In this document: piece after piece, positions 15,391 to 23,065 of the stretch
Position numbering within the stretch: the first letter of the stretch is position 1
Layout of the letters: every line of letters starts with the position of its first letter
DNA from: Luteimonas_C sp035250245
Lineage (GTDB): Bacteria > Pseudomonadota > Gammaproteobacteria > Xanthomonadales > Xanthomonadaceae
Assembly (NCBI GenBank): GCA_035250245.1
Contig: DATFFH010000008.1
Coordinates: 1 to 46,738 of the forward strand
DNA: 46,738 nucleotides
Direction of reading: 5' to 3'
Notes under the pieces: model-generated
Told to the model about the DNA's origin: nothing
The model's database searches: none
What the model saw: the letters and a program-made list of their open reading frames with translations, nothing else
Program-made: the position numbers and the translations under genes

Positions 15391-17538
15391 TCACCAGCGA
15401 TAACCGACTTCGGCGACGATCCTGCGCTTGGTCCCGTACCAGCAATCGCCGCGCGACAGGCAGGTCGCGAAATAAGTCTTGTCGGTCAGGTTCACCGCGT
15501 TCAGCGACAAGCGCCACGGTCCGGTTTCGTAGGAAATCAGCGCGTCGAACAAGGTATTGGACGGCGTGACTAGCGTATCGGCGCCGTCCCAGGTCTTGCC
15601 GACATAACGCGCGCCGCCGCCGATCCGCAATCCGGGTACGGCTGCAATGCGGTAGGCGGCCCACAAGGCTGCGGAATTCTCGGGGATGCTTTCGAAACGG
15701 AAGCCGGTCGCCTCGTCGGTGGCCTTCGAATGGGTGTAGCTGGCGATGAAATCCCATTGGCCGATGCTGGCGTTGGCTTCCAGTTCGATGCCCTTGGCTT
15801 CCACCCGGCCGCGTTGCACCGAGTAGTTCGGATCGACCGGATCGGGCGTGAGCCTGCCGGTTTCCTCCAGTTTGTAGACCGCGGCCGTGGCAGTCACGCC
15901 GTAAGCGTCCGGTACCCACTTCAAGCCGGCCTCCACCTGCTTGCCGCGCGTGGGATCGAACCCCTCGCCCAAACGGGAAAGGCCGGCGACCGGTTGGAAA
16001 GACTCGGAGTAAGCGACGTACGGCGACCAGCCGCCCGGCGCCAAGTACACCACGCCGAAGTTCTTGGTCCAGGCGCTGTCTTTGGAGCGGCCGGTTTCGG
16101 CGCCGTCCGGACCGGTCAGACGCTTGTGCACGCGATCGTGGCGTGCGCCGGCGACCAGCACCCAGCGGTCGTCGATCTTGATCTGGTCCTGCAGCAGCAA
16201 ACCGGCCTGACGCATACGCGTGTGGACGAGAGAAGCCGGATCGATGGCCGGTTCCGGACAATCGCCGTATACCGGTGCGTAGACATCGAACGGCACCGGG
16301 CAAGCGGAATCGGGCGACGTCCATTGCTCGGTCCGCGACAGCATCGCATCCACGCCGAACAACAGCGTGTGCTTTACCCGGCCGGTGCCGACACGGCCTT
16401 CCAGCAACAGATCGCCGTTGCTGATCTTGGCACGATCGTCGTTGCCGTAGGCTAACCGGGTGATGGTGCGGTTCTGGCCCAGCGCATTGTCGCCGTAGCC
16501 GTTGCCCTGCCCATCCACTTCCCAGAAAGCGGCATACATGGTGCGGATCTTGCCGCGCACGCGGTCATGGCGCAGATCGTGGCGTAGCGTCCAGGCATCG
16601 TTGAATTTGTATTCGAACTCGTAGCCGGCGCGGGCGCGTTCGCCGAGATTGACGTCCCAATCCGGTTCGCCGACGAAGCGTTCCAGCGGGATCGGCCCAT
16701 TCGGTGCCGGCAGCAACGTGCCCGCCCACGGGAAAAAGCCTTCCGTGTTGCGGTTGCGATCTTTCTGGTATTCGGCATAAACGACCAGTTGCACGCTCTC
16801 GGAAGGCCGCCAGGCGATGGACGGCGCGATGTAGCGGCGCTCGTTGTCGGCGTAATCCACCTGGGTGTCGTTGTCGCGCGACAGCGCGATCAGGCGATAG
16901 CTCAACGTATCGCTCAACGGACCGGTGAAGTCGGCGGCCAATTGCATATGGTCGTTATTGCCCGCCTGCAGCGCGACCTCGCGCGAAGCGGTGGACAACG
17001 GCCGCTTGCTGACCAGATTCACCACGCCGCCCGGCGCGTTCTGCCCGGACATCACCGACGAAGGCCCGTGCAGCACCTCGACGCGTTCGAAGGCGTAAGG
17101 CTCTTCGCGCACCACACCCCACCAGCCCACCAGCGGCAGGCGCATGCCGTTGAGCAGCGTGGTGCCGGAACTGCCGCCGCGCAGCGCGAACCAGTCGCCG
17201 CGGTTGTCCAGCCCGTATTGGTCGGTGCGCACGCCGGCGCTGTAGCGCAGGGCTTCCTGCAGCGATTGCGCGTTCTGGTCGCGCATCTGTTCGGCGGTGA
17301 TCACGCTGATCGCCTGCGGAATCTCTTCGATCGGCGTATCGGTCTTGGTGCCGGCGCGGGTGCTGCCGGCCGCGTACGGCTCGGCTTGGCCGCGCACGGT
17401 CAGCTTATCCAGGGTTTTGGGATCGCGTTCGTCGGCAGGAACGTCGTCGGCCGTGGCGGCCAGGGATTGCAGGGAAATCGAAAGCGCGAACGCAAGCAGC
17501 GAAACCGCGCAGGCGCGGCGGGAAATCTTGGGGGACAT
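15391..17538 (-). CDS. TonB-dependent siderophore-type outer-membrane receptor
   Basis: This 715-residue receptor has a signal peptide (ACAVSLLAFALSISLQSLA), a TonB-box-like stretch DKLTVRGQ, and a plug domain beginning IPQAISVITAEQMRDQNA. VLHGPSSVMSGQNAPGGVVNLVSKRP marks the end of the plug (read as VLHGPSSVMSGQ, then NAPGGVVNLVSKRP). A 22-strand barrel would follow, ending in the outer-membrane signature VGYRW. The plug wording matches the siderophore group (FhuA/FpvA/FoxA-like), so the ligand is probably a ferric siderophore. No Fur box was recognised upstream. A TACAAT hexamer on the minus strand (17609-17614) could be its -10, with the -35 falling in the adjacent GTAG palindrome. No siderophore biosynthesis or periplasmic transporter genes are nearby. 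Confidence 0.92.
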   Translation of the reverse strand: MSPKISRRACAVSLLAFALSISLQSLAATADDVPADERDPKTLDKLTVRGQAEPYAAGSTRAGTKTDTPIEEIPQAISVITAEQMRDQNAQSLQEALRYSAGVRTDQYGLDNRGDWFALRGGSSGTTLLNGMRLPLVGWWGVVREEPYAFERVEVLHGPSSVMSGQNAPGGVVNLVSKRPLSTASREVALQAGNNDHMQLAADFTGPLSDTLSYRLIALSRDNDTQVDYADNERRYIAPSIAWRPSESVQLVVYAEYQKDRNRNTEGFFPWAGTLLPAPNGPIPLERFVGEPDWDVNLGERARAGYEFEYKFNDAWTLRHDLRHDRVRGKIRTMYAAFWEVDGQGNGYGDNALGQNRTITRLAYGNDDRAKISNGDLLLEGRVGTGRVKHTLLFGVDAMLSRTEQWTSPDSACPVPFDVYAPVYGDCPEPAIDPASLVHTRMRQAGLLLQDQIKIDDRWVLVAGARHDRVHKRLTGPDGAETGRSKDSAWTKNFGVVYLAPGGWSPYVAYSESFQPVAGLSRLGEGFDPTRGKQVEAGLKWVPDAYGVTATAAVYKLEETGRLTPDPVDPNYSVQRGRVEAKGIELEANASIGQWDFIASYTHSKATDEATGFRFESIPENSAALWAAYRIAAVPGLRIGGGARYVGKTWDGADTLVTPSNTLFDALISYETGPWRLSLNAVNLTDKTYFATCLSRGDCWYGTKRRIVAEVGYRW

Positions 17539-17623
17539 GTCGATCCGTCAGGCAGTGGCGGGAAAAACACGCTTGCCTGGCATGGATCGCTGGGGTGCGT
17601 ACGGCGCGATTGTAGCACCGCTC

Positions 17624-17706
17624 TTTGTAGAGTCGAGCCTGCTCGACTGCTTTGATGCGATATCGCCTTTGCACGAAAAGCAGTCGAGCAGGCTCGACTC
17701 TACAAA
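17624..17706. repeat. GTAG-type palindrome, GTCGAGC family, copy 1
   Basis: Two perfect 30-base inverted arms (17624-17653 and 17677-17706) flank a 23-base spacer. Each arm has the core GTAGAGTCGAGCCTGCTCGA and is itself palindromic. Closely similar copies lie at 31176-31236 and 36088-36165. It starts 85 bases upstream of the TonB-dependent receptor start codon and ends 4 bases before the stop of the convergently oriented upstream frame. Confidence 0.9.
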
Positions 17707-17710
17707 AGCG

Positions 17711-19360
17711 TCACGGCTTTTTCAGAGCGTCCTGGTCTTCCTGCAATTCGGGTTTGAACGGGATATCCGGCGGCGGCCGGCCGATCGCGGGCTGATCGAA
17801 CAGCTTCTCGCTGTCGCTCACGCCGCAACCGCCGCCGACTTGCAACAGCGAGACCACGCATTCGATGCGCTTGGAGGTGCCTGGAATCGGGATCGACAAC
17901 TTCTGGATGCCCTTGCGCACCCATTCCTGCAACAAGGTTTCGTGCGGCACCCAATATTTTTCGAAGCGCGTGGGGTCGTAGCCGAAGCGCGGGCGTTCCA
18001 GCCATTTGCCGGCGCGGTCAAGATCGGCGATGCGCTGTTCTTCCGAACCCGGCGCATTGCCGTATTGCTTCGGCCCTTCGCCCGACGTGCCGGGCGGCAG
18101 ACGCACGCTGCCGTCGGCGTTGAACAAGCCCGGCTTGGCGCCGGCCTGATCGCCACCCTTCGGCTGGCCGGCGACGTTGCGTTTCGCATCGCCCCAATCG
18201 TCGCCTTTCTTCGGCGTCGGCCAGCCGCCAGGTTTAGGTCCGGCGGCGCTGCCCGCGGCGTTCGCCGCCGGTTGCGTACCGCTGGCCGGCGACGGCGGCG
18301 CTTGCGGAGCGCCGGACGGTTGCGCCGCCGCGCTGCTCGGCGCTTGCGCGGCAGCGGTGGCGCCTGGGGGCATCGGCAGCGATTCGGGTTGGGCATCGCT
18401 CGAAGGCACCTGCACTTGCGCGCGCGCCGCGGCCTGCGTCGGCACATCGCGTGCGCGGACAGCAGGCAGCGGCTGCGGAATTTCGATCGCGGTCGCTTGC
18501 TCGGCGATCTGCGGCACGCTTATTTGGCGCTGCGGCTGTTCGCGATCGATCGGCCGCACCGGCGCCGGCGCGCGCGGCGTGGGAATCGCTTCGACCTGAC
18601 TGCGCAAGGTCGGCACTTCCACGTTCGGCTGCACCGTCGCCTGAATCTGACGCGGTTGCGGCGGCGGCAGGCGGAACCGGGTTTCATCCGGGCGCGCGGT
18701 CTCCGTTACTTGCAGCGTCTGTTGCGCCGCAGGTTCGACGGTTTCTTGCGCGAGTTGCGGTTGTTCGCGTTGCAGCGGCTCGACTTGCGGCGCTTCGACG
18801 CTGCTGGCCGGCGTCTCCACCTCGCTCAGCTGCGGCCTCGGCGGCTGCGGAGGCTGCGCGGTTTGCGTTTCGGTTTGCGACGTCGGAGGCTGCGGCGAAG
18901 GCGGCCCGCCGCCCTCTTCTTCCGGCGCGCCCTGGCCGATGAATTGCACGCGCACGGCCACGTCTTCGAGATCGCCGGCAGAATCCTGGAAACTGGTATA
19001 GGCCAGGATCAGCAGCATCGCCGCGAAGAACACATGAGCGATCGCGCTAACGAGGACCGCGACGAACCGCATCCAACGCTCGTCGCGGCTGGCCGGATGC
19101 CATTGCTGCCGCCACAGGGTGCCGAACGATTTCCAGCGGCCGAGCACGGCCGAAGCGCGCGGCGGCAACGCCGGTTCGCGCTGCAGGAAGATGGCGACGA
19201 TCGCTTCGGCGGTGGCGCCGGTCACCGCGCCGGCCCGCTCGATCATCGCCGCGAACCATTCGGCCCAGCCCGGCGGGAATTCGCCTGGCGGCCGCTCGGG
19301 GCGCAGCGACCTGCGCATGCGTCGGCGCAGGGCTTCGATCAGTTCGGCCGAGGAATACAC
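17711..19360 (-). CDS. Pro/Gln-rich single-pass membrane protein (Xanthomonad 'transmembrane repetitive protein' type)
   Basis: This 549-residue protein has three parts. Residues 1-95 are a cytoplasmic, helix-rich, Arg-rich head. A single transmembrane segment follows near residues 100-122 (FVAVLVSAIAHVFFAAMLLILA). Residues 140-400 are a long disordered stretch of Pro, Gln, Ala and Ser (for example TETQTAQPPQPPRPQLSE). The C-terminal 110 residues are more ordered and contain two cysteines (ECVVSLLQVGGGCG) and a basic/aromatic stretch. The layout recalls a TonB or TolA-like protein with a periplasmic spacer and a terminal domain. The start is GTG at 19358-19360, 16 bases after the nfuA stop, so the two are probably co-transcribed. 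Its function is not known. Confidence 0.8.
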   Translation of the reverse strand: MYSSAELIEALRRRMRRSLRPERPPGEFPPGWAEWFAAMIERAGAVTGATAEAIVAIFLQREPALPPRASAVLGRWKSFGTLWRQQWHPASRDERWMRFVAVLVSAIAHVFFAAMLLILAYTSFQDSAGDLEDVAVRVQFIGQGAPEEEGGGPPSPQPPTSQTETQTAQPPQPPRPQLSEVETPASSVEAPQVEPLQREQPQLAQETVEPAAQQTLQVTETARPDETRFRLPPPQPRQIQATVQPNVEVPTLRSQVEAIPTPRAPAPVRPIDREQPQRQISVPQIAEQATAIEIPQPLPAVRARDVPTQAAARAQVQVPSSDAQPESLPMPPGATAAAQAPSSAAAQPSGAPQAPPSPASGTQPAANAAGSAAGPKPGGWPTPKKGDDWGDAKRNVAGQPKGGDQAGAKPGLFNADGSVRLPPGTSGEGPKQYGNAPGSEEQRIADLDRAGKWLERPRFGYDPTRFEKYWVPHETLLQEWVRKGIQKLSIPIPGTSKRIECVVSLLQVGGGCGVSDSEKLFDQPAIGRPPPDIPFKPELQEDQDALKKP

Positions 19361-19376
19361 TCGCGCCGGAGCCTGG

Positions 19377-19973
19377 TTACGCCGCGGCGTCGCGGGCGAT
19401 GTACGGCGCCTGGCCGGTGTCGTGATCGGTCGCGTCGCGCACCGCGGTCACGCCCGGCACCTTGCTCATCAAGGTTTTTTCGATCCCCTGCTTCAAAGTG
19501 ACGTCGGCCATGCCGCAACCGTGGCAGCCGCCGCCGAAGCGCAGCACCACCACGCCGTCGCCGGTGACTTCCTGCACCGACACGTGGCCGCGATGCTGGG
19601 CCAGCTGCGGATTGATTTCGTTCTCGACCGTCCAGCGCACGCGCTCGACCAGCGATGCGGAGTCGGCCGGTGCCTGGCCCTTGATCTTCGGCGCACGGAT
19701 CTGCAACTGGCCACCGGTGGCGAGCGTGGCGTAATCGATCTCGGCGCCGTCCAGGTACTGCACGCTGTCGGCTTCCAGCCACAAGGTGAACCCTTCGCAA
19801 TCGATCGCCCATTCGTCGCCGCGCAGGTCCTGCGGCTCGGTGAATTCCAGACGCACGTCGGCGCCGGGCGTGCCGGGATGGATCGCGGCCAGGCGGACGC
19901 CCAGGCCCGGCAGGCCTTCGCGTTCGATCAGCCGGCGGAAATGGGACTGGGCGGATTCGGAAATCTGGATCAT
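19377..19973 (-). CDS. nfuA: Fe-S biogenesis protein NfuA
   Basis: NfuA carries and delivers 4Fe-4S clusters to target proteins, notably under oxidative stress or iron limitation. The 198-residue protein has a degenerate A-type scaffold domain (residues 1-95) and a C-terminal NifU-like domain. The cluster ligands are visible as GGGCHGCGMADVTL, with Cys150 and Cys153 as the CXXC pair. IEKTLMSKVPGVTAV follows as in the family. The length matches Escherichia coli NfuA. The ATG at 19971-19973 begins MIQISESAQSHF, the conserved N-terminus. It precedes the Pro/Gln-rich membrane protein on the same strand. Confidence 0.95.
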   Translation of the reverse strand: MIQISESAQSHFRRLIEREGLPGLGVRLAAIHPGTPGADVRLEFTEPQDLRGDEWAIDCEGFTLWLEADSVQYLDGAEIDYATLATGGQLQIRAPKIKGQAPADSASLVERVRWTVENEINPQLAQHRGHVSVQEVTGDGVVVLRFGGGCHGCGMADVTLKQGIEKTLMSKVPGVTAVRDATDHDTGQAPYIARDAAA

Positions 19974-20060
19974 GGGCGTATTCTACCGGGCTCGCGTCAC
20001 GCCGTTCGTACGCTGTCTAGCACAGCATGAATCGCGTTTGCCATTCGTTAGGAGTCCGCC

Positions 20061-20402
20061 ATGTCCGACCTGATCCCGCTCGCCCAGGCCCATTGCCTGC
20101 CCCGCAAAGGCAGCGAGCACAAGCTGAGCGAGGCGCGGGTGCGCGAACTGCTGCCCGAAATCCCCGGCTGGGAACTCGCCGAGAACGGCCATGCCCTGAC
20201 CCGCACGTTCACGTTCAAGGACTACTACCGGACGATGTCGTTCGTGAACGCCCTCGCCCACATGGCCAATCGCGAAGACCACCACCCCGACCTGAGCGTG
20301 CATTACGACCGCTGCGTGGTGCGGTATTCCACCCACGATGTGGGCGGCTTGAGCGAGAACGACTTCATTTGCGCGGCCAAGGCGGACAGATTGGCCGACT
20401 GA
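20061..20402 (+). CDS. phhB: Pterin-4a-carbinolamine dehydratase
   Basis: PhhB dehydrates 4a-hydroxytetrahydrobiopterin and so recycles the pterin cofactor of aromatic amino-acid hydroxylases. The 113-residue protein is the usual length. The active-site signature EDHHPDL (residues 73-78, with His74 and His75) and the later conserved His81 are present. The VHYDRCVVRYSTHDVGGLSENDF tail (as VHYDRCVVRY and STHDVGGLSENDF) also fits. GGAG lies 6 bases before the ATG. No phenylalanine hydroxylase gene is adjacent. In some bacteria the protein also helps molybdopterin or folate metabolism, so its main role here is not certain. Confidence 0.94.
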   Translation: MSDLIPLAQAHCLPRKGSEHKLSEARVRELLPEIPGWELAENGHALTRTFTFKDYYRTMSFVNALAHMANREDHHPDLSVHYDRCVVRYSTHDVGGLSENDFICAAKADRLAD

Positions 20403-20559
20403 TCGAGGCTCAGCGACAAGAGTATCTCGCGCCCAAGATTAAGCCGGCCCTGCAAGCCGAAGCAGCCGGTCACGACTGGCGATGCGTTAGTCCCATAGCG
20501 CTTGTCGGGCGCGCACCGGCGCACCGATCCTGCGCGGCACGTTCCCGCATGGAAGACCG

Positions 20560-21627
20560 ATGAAATACGGACTGATCGCGCTCTTGCTCGGGCTGTCGCT
20601 GCCCGCCCAGGCCCAACAGATGTGTCCGGCCAGCGGCGGCAGGCTCCTGCCCTGCCAGAATTTCATGCAAGAACAATTCGCGATCTACGCCGCGAAAGAG
20701 GCCGAATGGGCCAAGGCCGACGCGGAGGATGCGGCCAACGACGACGCCAATCGCGCCTCCGACTATTGGGGCGCGGTCGCCGCCAATCTGCAGACCGGGC
20801 AGATCCATCATGTCGAATACGTCTTTCGTCCGACCGAAGCGTTGGAGCGTATGACCCAGGCCTGCGCCGGCGATAAGCAGTGCGATCTGGTGGCAATTTA
20901 CCGCAACACTTGCGTGGCGCTCGCGCGCGGCGACCAGGGCGAATTGTTCTGGGCCGACGACGCCAAGCCCAAGCTGGTGCAGCAGAAGGCGATGTACGCC
21001 TGCAAGGCCGGCGGTGCGAACGGCTGCCGGGCCGACGAGCGGGACCGGGTCTGCAGCGGCTACGACTATGTCGACATCCGCACCGGCGAAGCCGGCACCG
21101 GACAGCAATCGCTGGGCTCCAAGTTGCGGGCTTTCAAGCGCAAAGGCGGCTTGCTCGGCGCGATTTCGCCCAAACTGGCCGGCAAGTCCGAAGTGCAGCC
21201 GCCGCAGGTCACCTACAACCCGATGACCGCGCAGTTCCTGTCCCAGCCGACGGCGATGCGCAGCGGCCAGAGCCCGGCCAAGCCCGACGGATCTGCGCTA
21301 TGGATGGCTTATGCCTTCGGCCGCGAGAGCGGGGCGCGAGGCACCGGCATCGGGCTCGTCGAGGGCGTATCTGCGGCTCAGGCCAAGCAAACCTGCGGCA
21401 AGAGCGATTGCCAGACGCTGGTCGCCGCGCATACCGGCGAATGCTTCGCCATCGTCGGCGGCGTGGACGCGCGCAGCGTCCAACAGGATTTCGCCGCAAA
21501 AGCCAAAAACAAGGAACTCGCCGGCCAGGCGGCGTTGAAGCAGTGCAAAAGCGGCGGCCTCGCCCAATGCCAGGTGGGTTTCGCCGAATGCGTGAAAACC
21601 CTGTCGGAGATGGCTGCGAAGCAATAG
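20560..21627 (+). CDS. Secreted cysteine-rich protein with two DUF4189-like units
   Basis: This 355-residue protein has a clear signal peptide (MKYGLIALLLGLSLPAQAQ, cut near residue 18). Two regions look like DUF4189 domains. The first, around residues 68-155, has WGAVAAN, then CAGDKQCDLVAIYRNTCVAL and a cysteine-bearing tail. The second, around residues 247-345, has WMAYAFG, CGKSDCQTLVAAHTGECFAI and CKSGGLAQCQVGFAEC. The paired cysteines suggest disulphides in the periplasm or outside the cell. DUF4189 proteins have no established function. The segment between the two units is Lys/Gly/Pro-rich. The gene stands alone, followed by a GTAG hairpin. Confidence 0.75.
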   Translation: MKYGLIALLLGLSLPAQAQQMCPASGGRLLPCQNFMQEQFAIYAAKEAEWAKADAEDAANDDANRASDYWGAVAANLQTGQIHHVEYVFRPTEALERMTQACAGDKQCDLVAIYRNTCVALARGDQGELFWADDAKPKLVQQKAMYACKAGGANGCRADERDRVCSGYDYVDIRTGEAGTGQQSLGSKLRAFKRKGGLLGAISPKLAGKSEVQPPQVTYNPMTAQFLSQPTAMRSGQSPAKPDGSALWMAYAFGRESGARGTGIGLVEGVSAAQAKQTCGKSDCQTLVAAHTGECFAIVGGVDARSVQQDFAAKAKNKELAGQAALKQCKSGGLAQCQVGFAECVKTLSEMAAKQ

Positions 21628-21640
21628 CCCGTTAACGCTG

Positions 21641-21672
21641 TTTGTAGAGCGGGGTTTGCTCCGCTCTACAAA
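21641..21672. repeat. GTAG-type single hairpin after the DUF4189-like gene
   Basis: A perfect 12-base stem (21641-21652 with 21661-21672) surrounds an 8-base loop. The stem carries GTAGAGCGG and CCGCTCTAC. It lies between convergent genes and could serve as a terminator for both. It is the single-hairpin counterpart of the paired GTAG palindromes elsewhere in the window. Confidence 0.75.
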
Positions 21673-21708
21673 AACAAGCGAGCGCGAAAGCAGCGGACCG
21701 GAAAACGG

Positions 21709-22671
21709 CTAAGCGAGACGATCGAGCACGTCGACCAGCTCGGACGCCAACGGCGCATTCAACACGTAAGGCACCTTGCCCCCGTCCAAGGCGAATTCCA
21801 GCGAAGCCGCATGCAGGAACAGCCGCTTCAGCCCCGCCTGTTCGCGCAATTTCTTGTTGATGGCTTCATCGCCGTACTTGTCGTCGCCCGCCACCGGGTG
21901 ACCGATGTGCTGCGCATGCACACGGATCTGGTGGGTACGGCCGGTTTCGATCCGCACCTCGCAATACGATTGCCCGCCGCGCCGCTCCAACACTCGGAAA
22001 TGGCTGAGCGACGCCTTCCCTGCCGGATTCACCTGCACATGCCGCTCGCCGCCCTGGCGCAGGCCGACGTGCAGCGGCGCATCGACGCTCATCACCCCGT
22101 CCGGCATGCGTCCAGCCAGCAAGGCCAGATAGCGCTTGGCGATGCCCCCATCCTCGCGCATCAGCGCTTGCAACTCGGTCAGCGCCGAACGTTTCTTGGC
22201 GACGATCAGCAGTCCCGAGGTATCCCGGTCCAGCCGATGGACCAGTTCCAGCGTTTCTCTCGGCCGCAGGGCGCGCAGGGTTTCGATCGCGCCGAAGCTG
22301 ATCCCGCTGCCGCCGTGGCTGGCCACGCCGGACGGCTTGTTGATCGCCAGCAGCCGGGCGTCCTCGAACACGATGCTAGCGGCCATGGCGTCCAATAGGC
22401 CCTTGGCCGGTGCGCCTTTGTCTCCCGCCTCCTCGAGACGGACCGGTGGGATGCGCACTTCATCCCCCGCCTCCAGCCGCCGTTCCGGCTTGCAGCGGCC
22501 ACCGTTCACCCGCACCTGGCCGGAGCGCAAAAGCTTGTAAATCAGGCTGCGCGGCGCGCCTTTCAGGTAGCCGAGCAGGAAGTTGTCCAGCCGCTGGCCG
22601 TCTCGGTCTTCGCTGATACGGACCGTGTGGGCGCCGCCGCCGGGCTTGGCCGGCGCATCTGAATGGGGCAT
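21709..22671 (-). CDS. rluC: 23S rRNA pseudouridine synthase RluC
   Basis: RluC converts specific uridines of 23S rRNA (955, 2504 and 2580 in E. coli) to pseudouridine. The 320-residue protein matches E. coli RluC in length. An S4 RNA-binding domain covers residues 25-80 (RLDNFLLGYLKGAPRSLIYK). The catalytic motif HRLDRDTSG has the essential Asp at residue 148. GRTHQIRVHAQHIGHPVAGDDKYG marks the end of the fold (as GRTHQIRVHA and HIGHPVAGDDKYG). The frame stays open upstream to 22824, but the ATG at 22669-22671 gives the normal start. It diverges from rne, the standard arrangement in gammaproteobacteria, which supports assignment to RluC rather than RluD. Confidence 0.93.
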   Translation of the reverse strand: MPHSDAPAKPGGGAHTVRISEDRDGQRLDNFLLGYLKGAPRSLIYKLLRSGQVRVNGGRCKPERRLEAGDEVRIPPVRLEEAGDKGAPAKGLLDAMAASIVFEDARLLAINKPSGVASHGGSGISFGAIETLRALRPRETLELVHRLDRDTSGLLIVAKKRSALTELQALMREDGGIAKRYLALLAGRMPDGVMSVDAPLHVGLRQGGERHVQVNPAGKASLSHFRVLERRGGQSYCEVRIETGRTHQIRVHAQHIGHPVAGDDKYGDEAINKKLREQAGLKRLFLHAASLEFALDGGKVPYVLNAPLASELVDVLDRLA

Positions 22672-23065
22672 CTGCAGTCTTGGTCTGATACACTCGCGAT
22701 GCGAGATAAGGGTTTGATTTCGCTGGAAGTTACCCGGGCCGAAAGCCCGCCCTTCCATCGATCCCCGTTGCAGTGCGTAACCACCGCCCCCGGGGCAGTG
22801 AATGTTACCGCGGCTCAGCGGCAAACCCCGACATCGCCCGATGCGTCAGACATCGGCGCTGAACAAACGACCCGGCGCGTGAAGGCTCAGGCCGAGACCG
22901 CAGCCGGCCCGCAACACCCATTTGCAAGAAGCGCTCCCGCGGTCCGCCGTGGTGTCGTAGCGCTGGAAACCCGGGATCGCCCCTGCGCTTGCGCGGGGGC
23001 GGCCAGCAGTATCCAGGCGAAACGCCCCGGCGTTCCGCGTGCGAGAGCGCGCGAGGAACGCGAAC
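22672..23065 (+). promoter_or_regulatory. Structured rne leader and rluC/rne divergent region (394 bases, no gene seen)
   Basis: No credible coding frame was found here. The most stable element is a hairpin at 22978-23001 (CGCCCCTGCGC against GCGCGGGGGCG), with one G-T wobble and about 10 base pairs, 65 bases upstream of the rne start. A small palindrome, CTCGC-GAT-GCGAG, lies near 22690-22703 close to the rluC start. In E. coli the 361-nucleotide rne leader folds into hairpins that let RNase E control its own mRNA. The length and position here suggest the same scheme by analogy. Exact promoters could not be fixed. Confidence 0.6.

Noticed and set aside
15391..17538. Assigning the TonB-dependent receptor to a named siderophore
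   Set aside because: The plug and barrel ends show only the siderophore-receptor group. No biosynthesis or periplasmic transporter genes are near to define the ligand.
17297..19501. Plus-strand open frame of about 734 residues across the receptor and membrane-protein genes
   Set aside because: It crosses two genes and a palindrome on the opposite strand, and shows Arg-rich shadow composition.
21641..21672. Treating the 12-base hairpin purely as a rho-independent terminator
   Set aside because: The stem carries GTAG/CTAC ends shared with the REP-like palindromes, and the run after it is A-rich on the plus strand. It may end transcripts, but is better described as a repeat.
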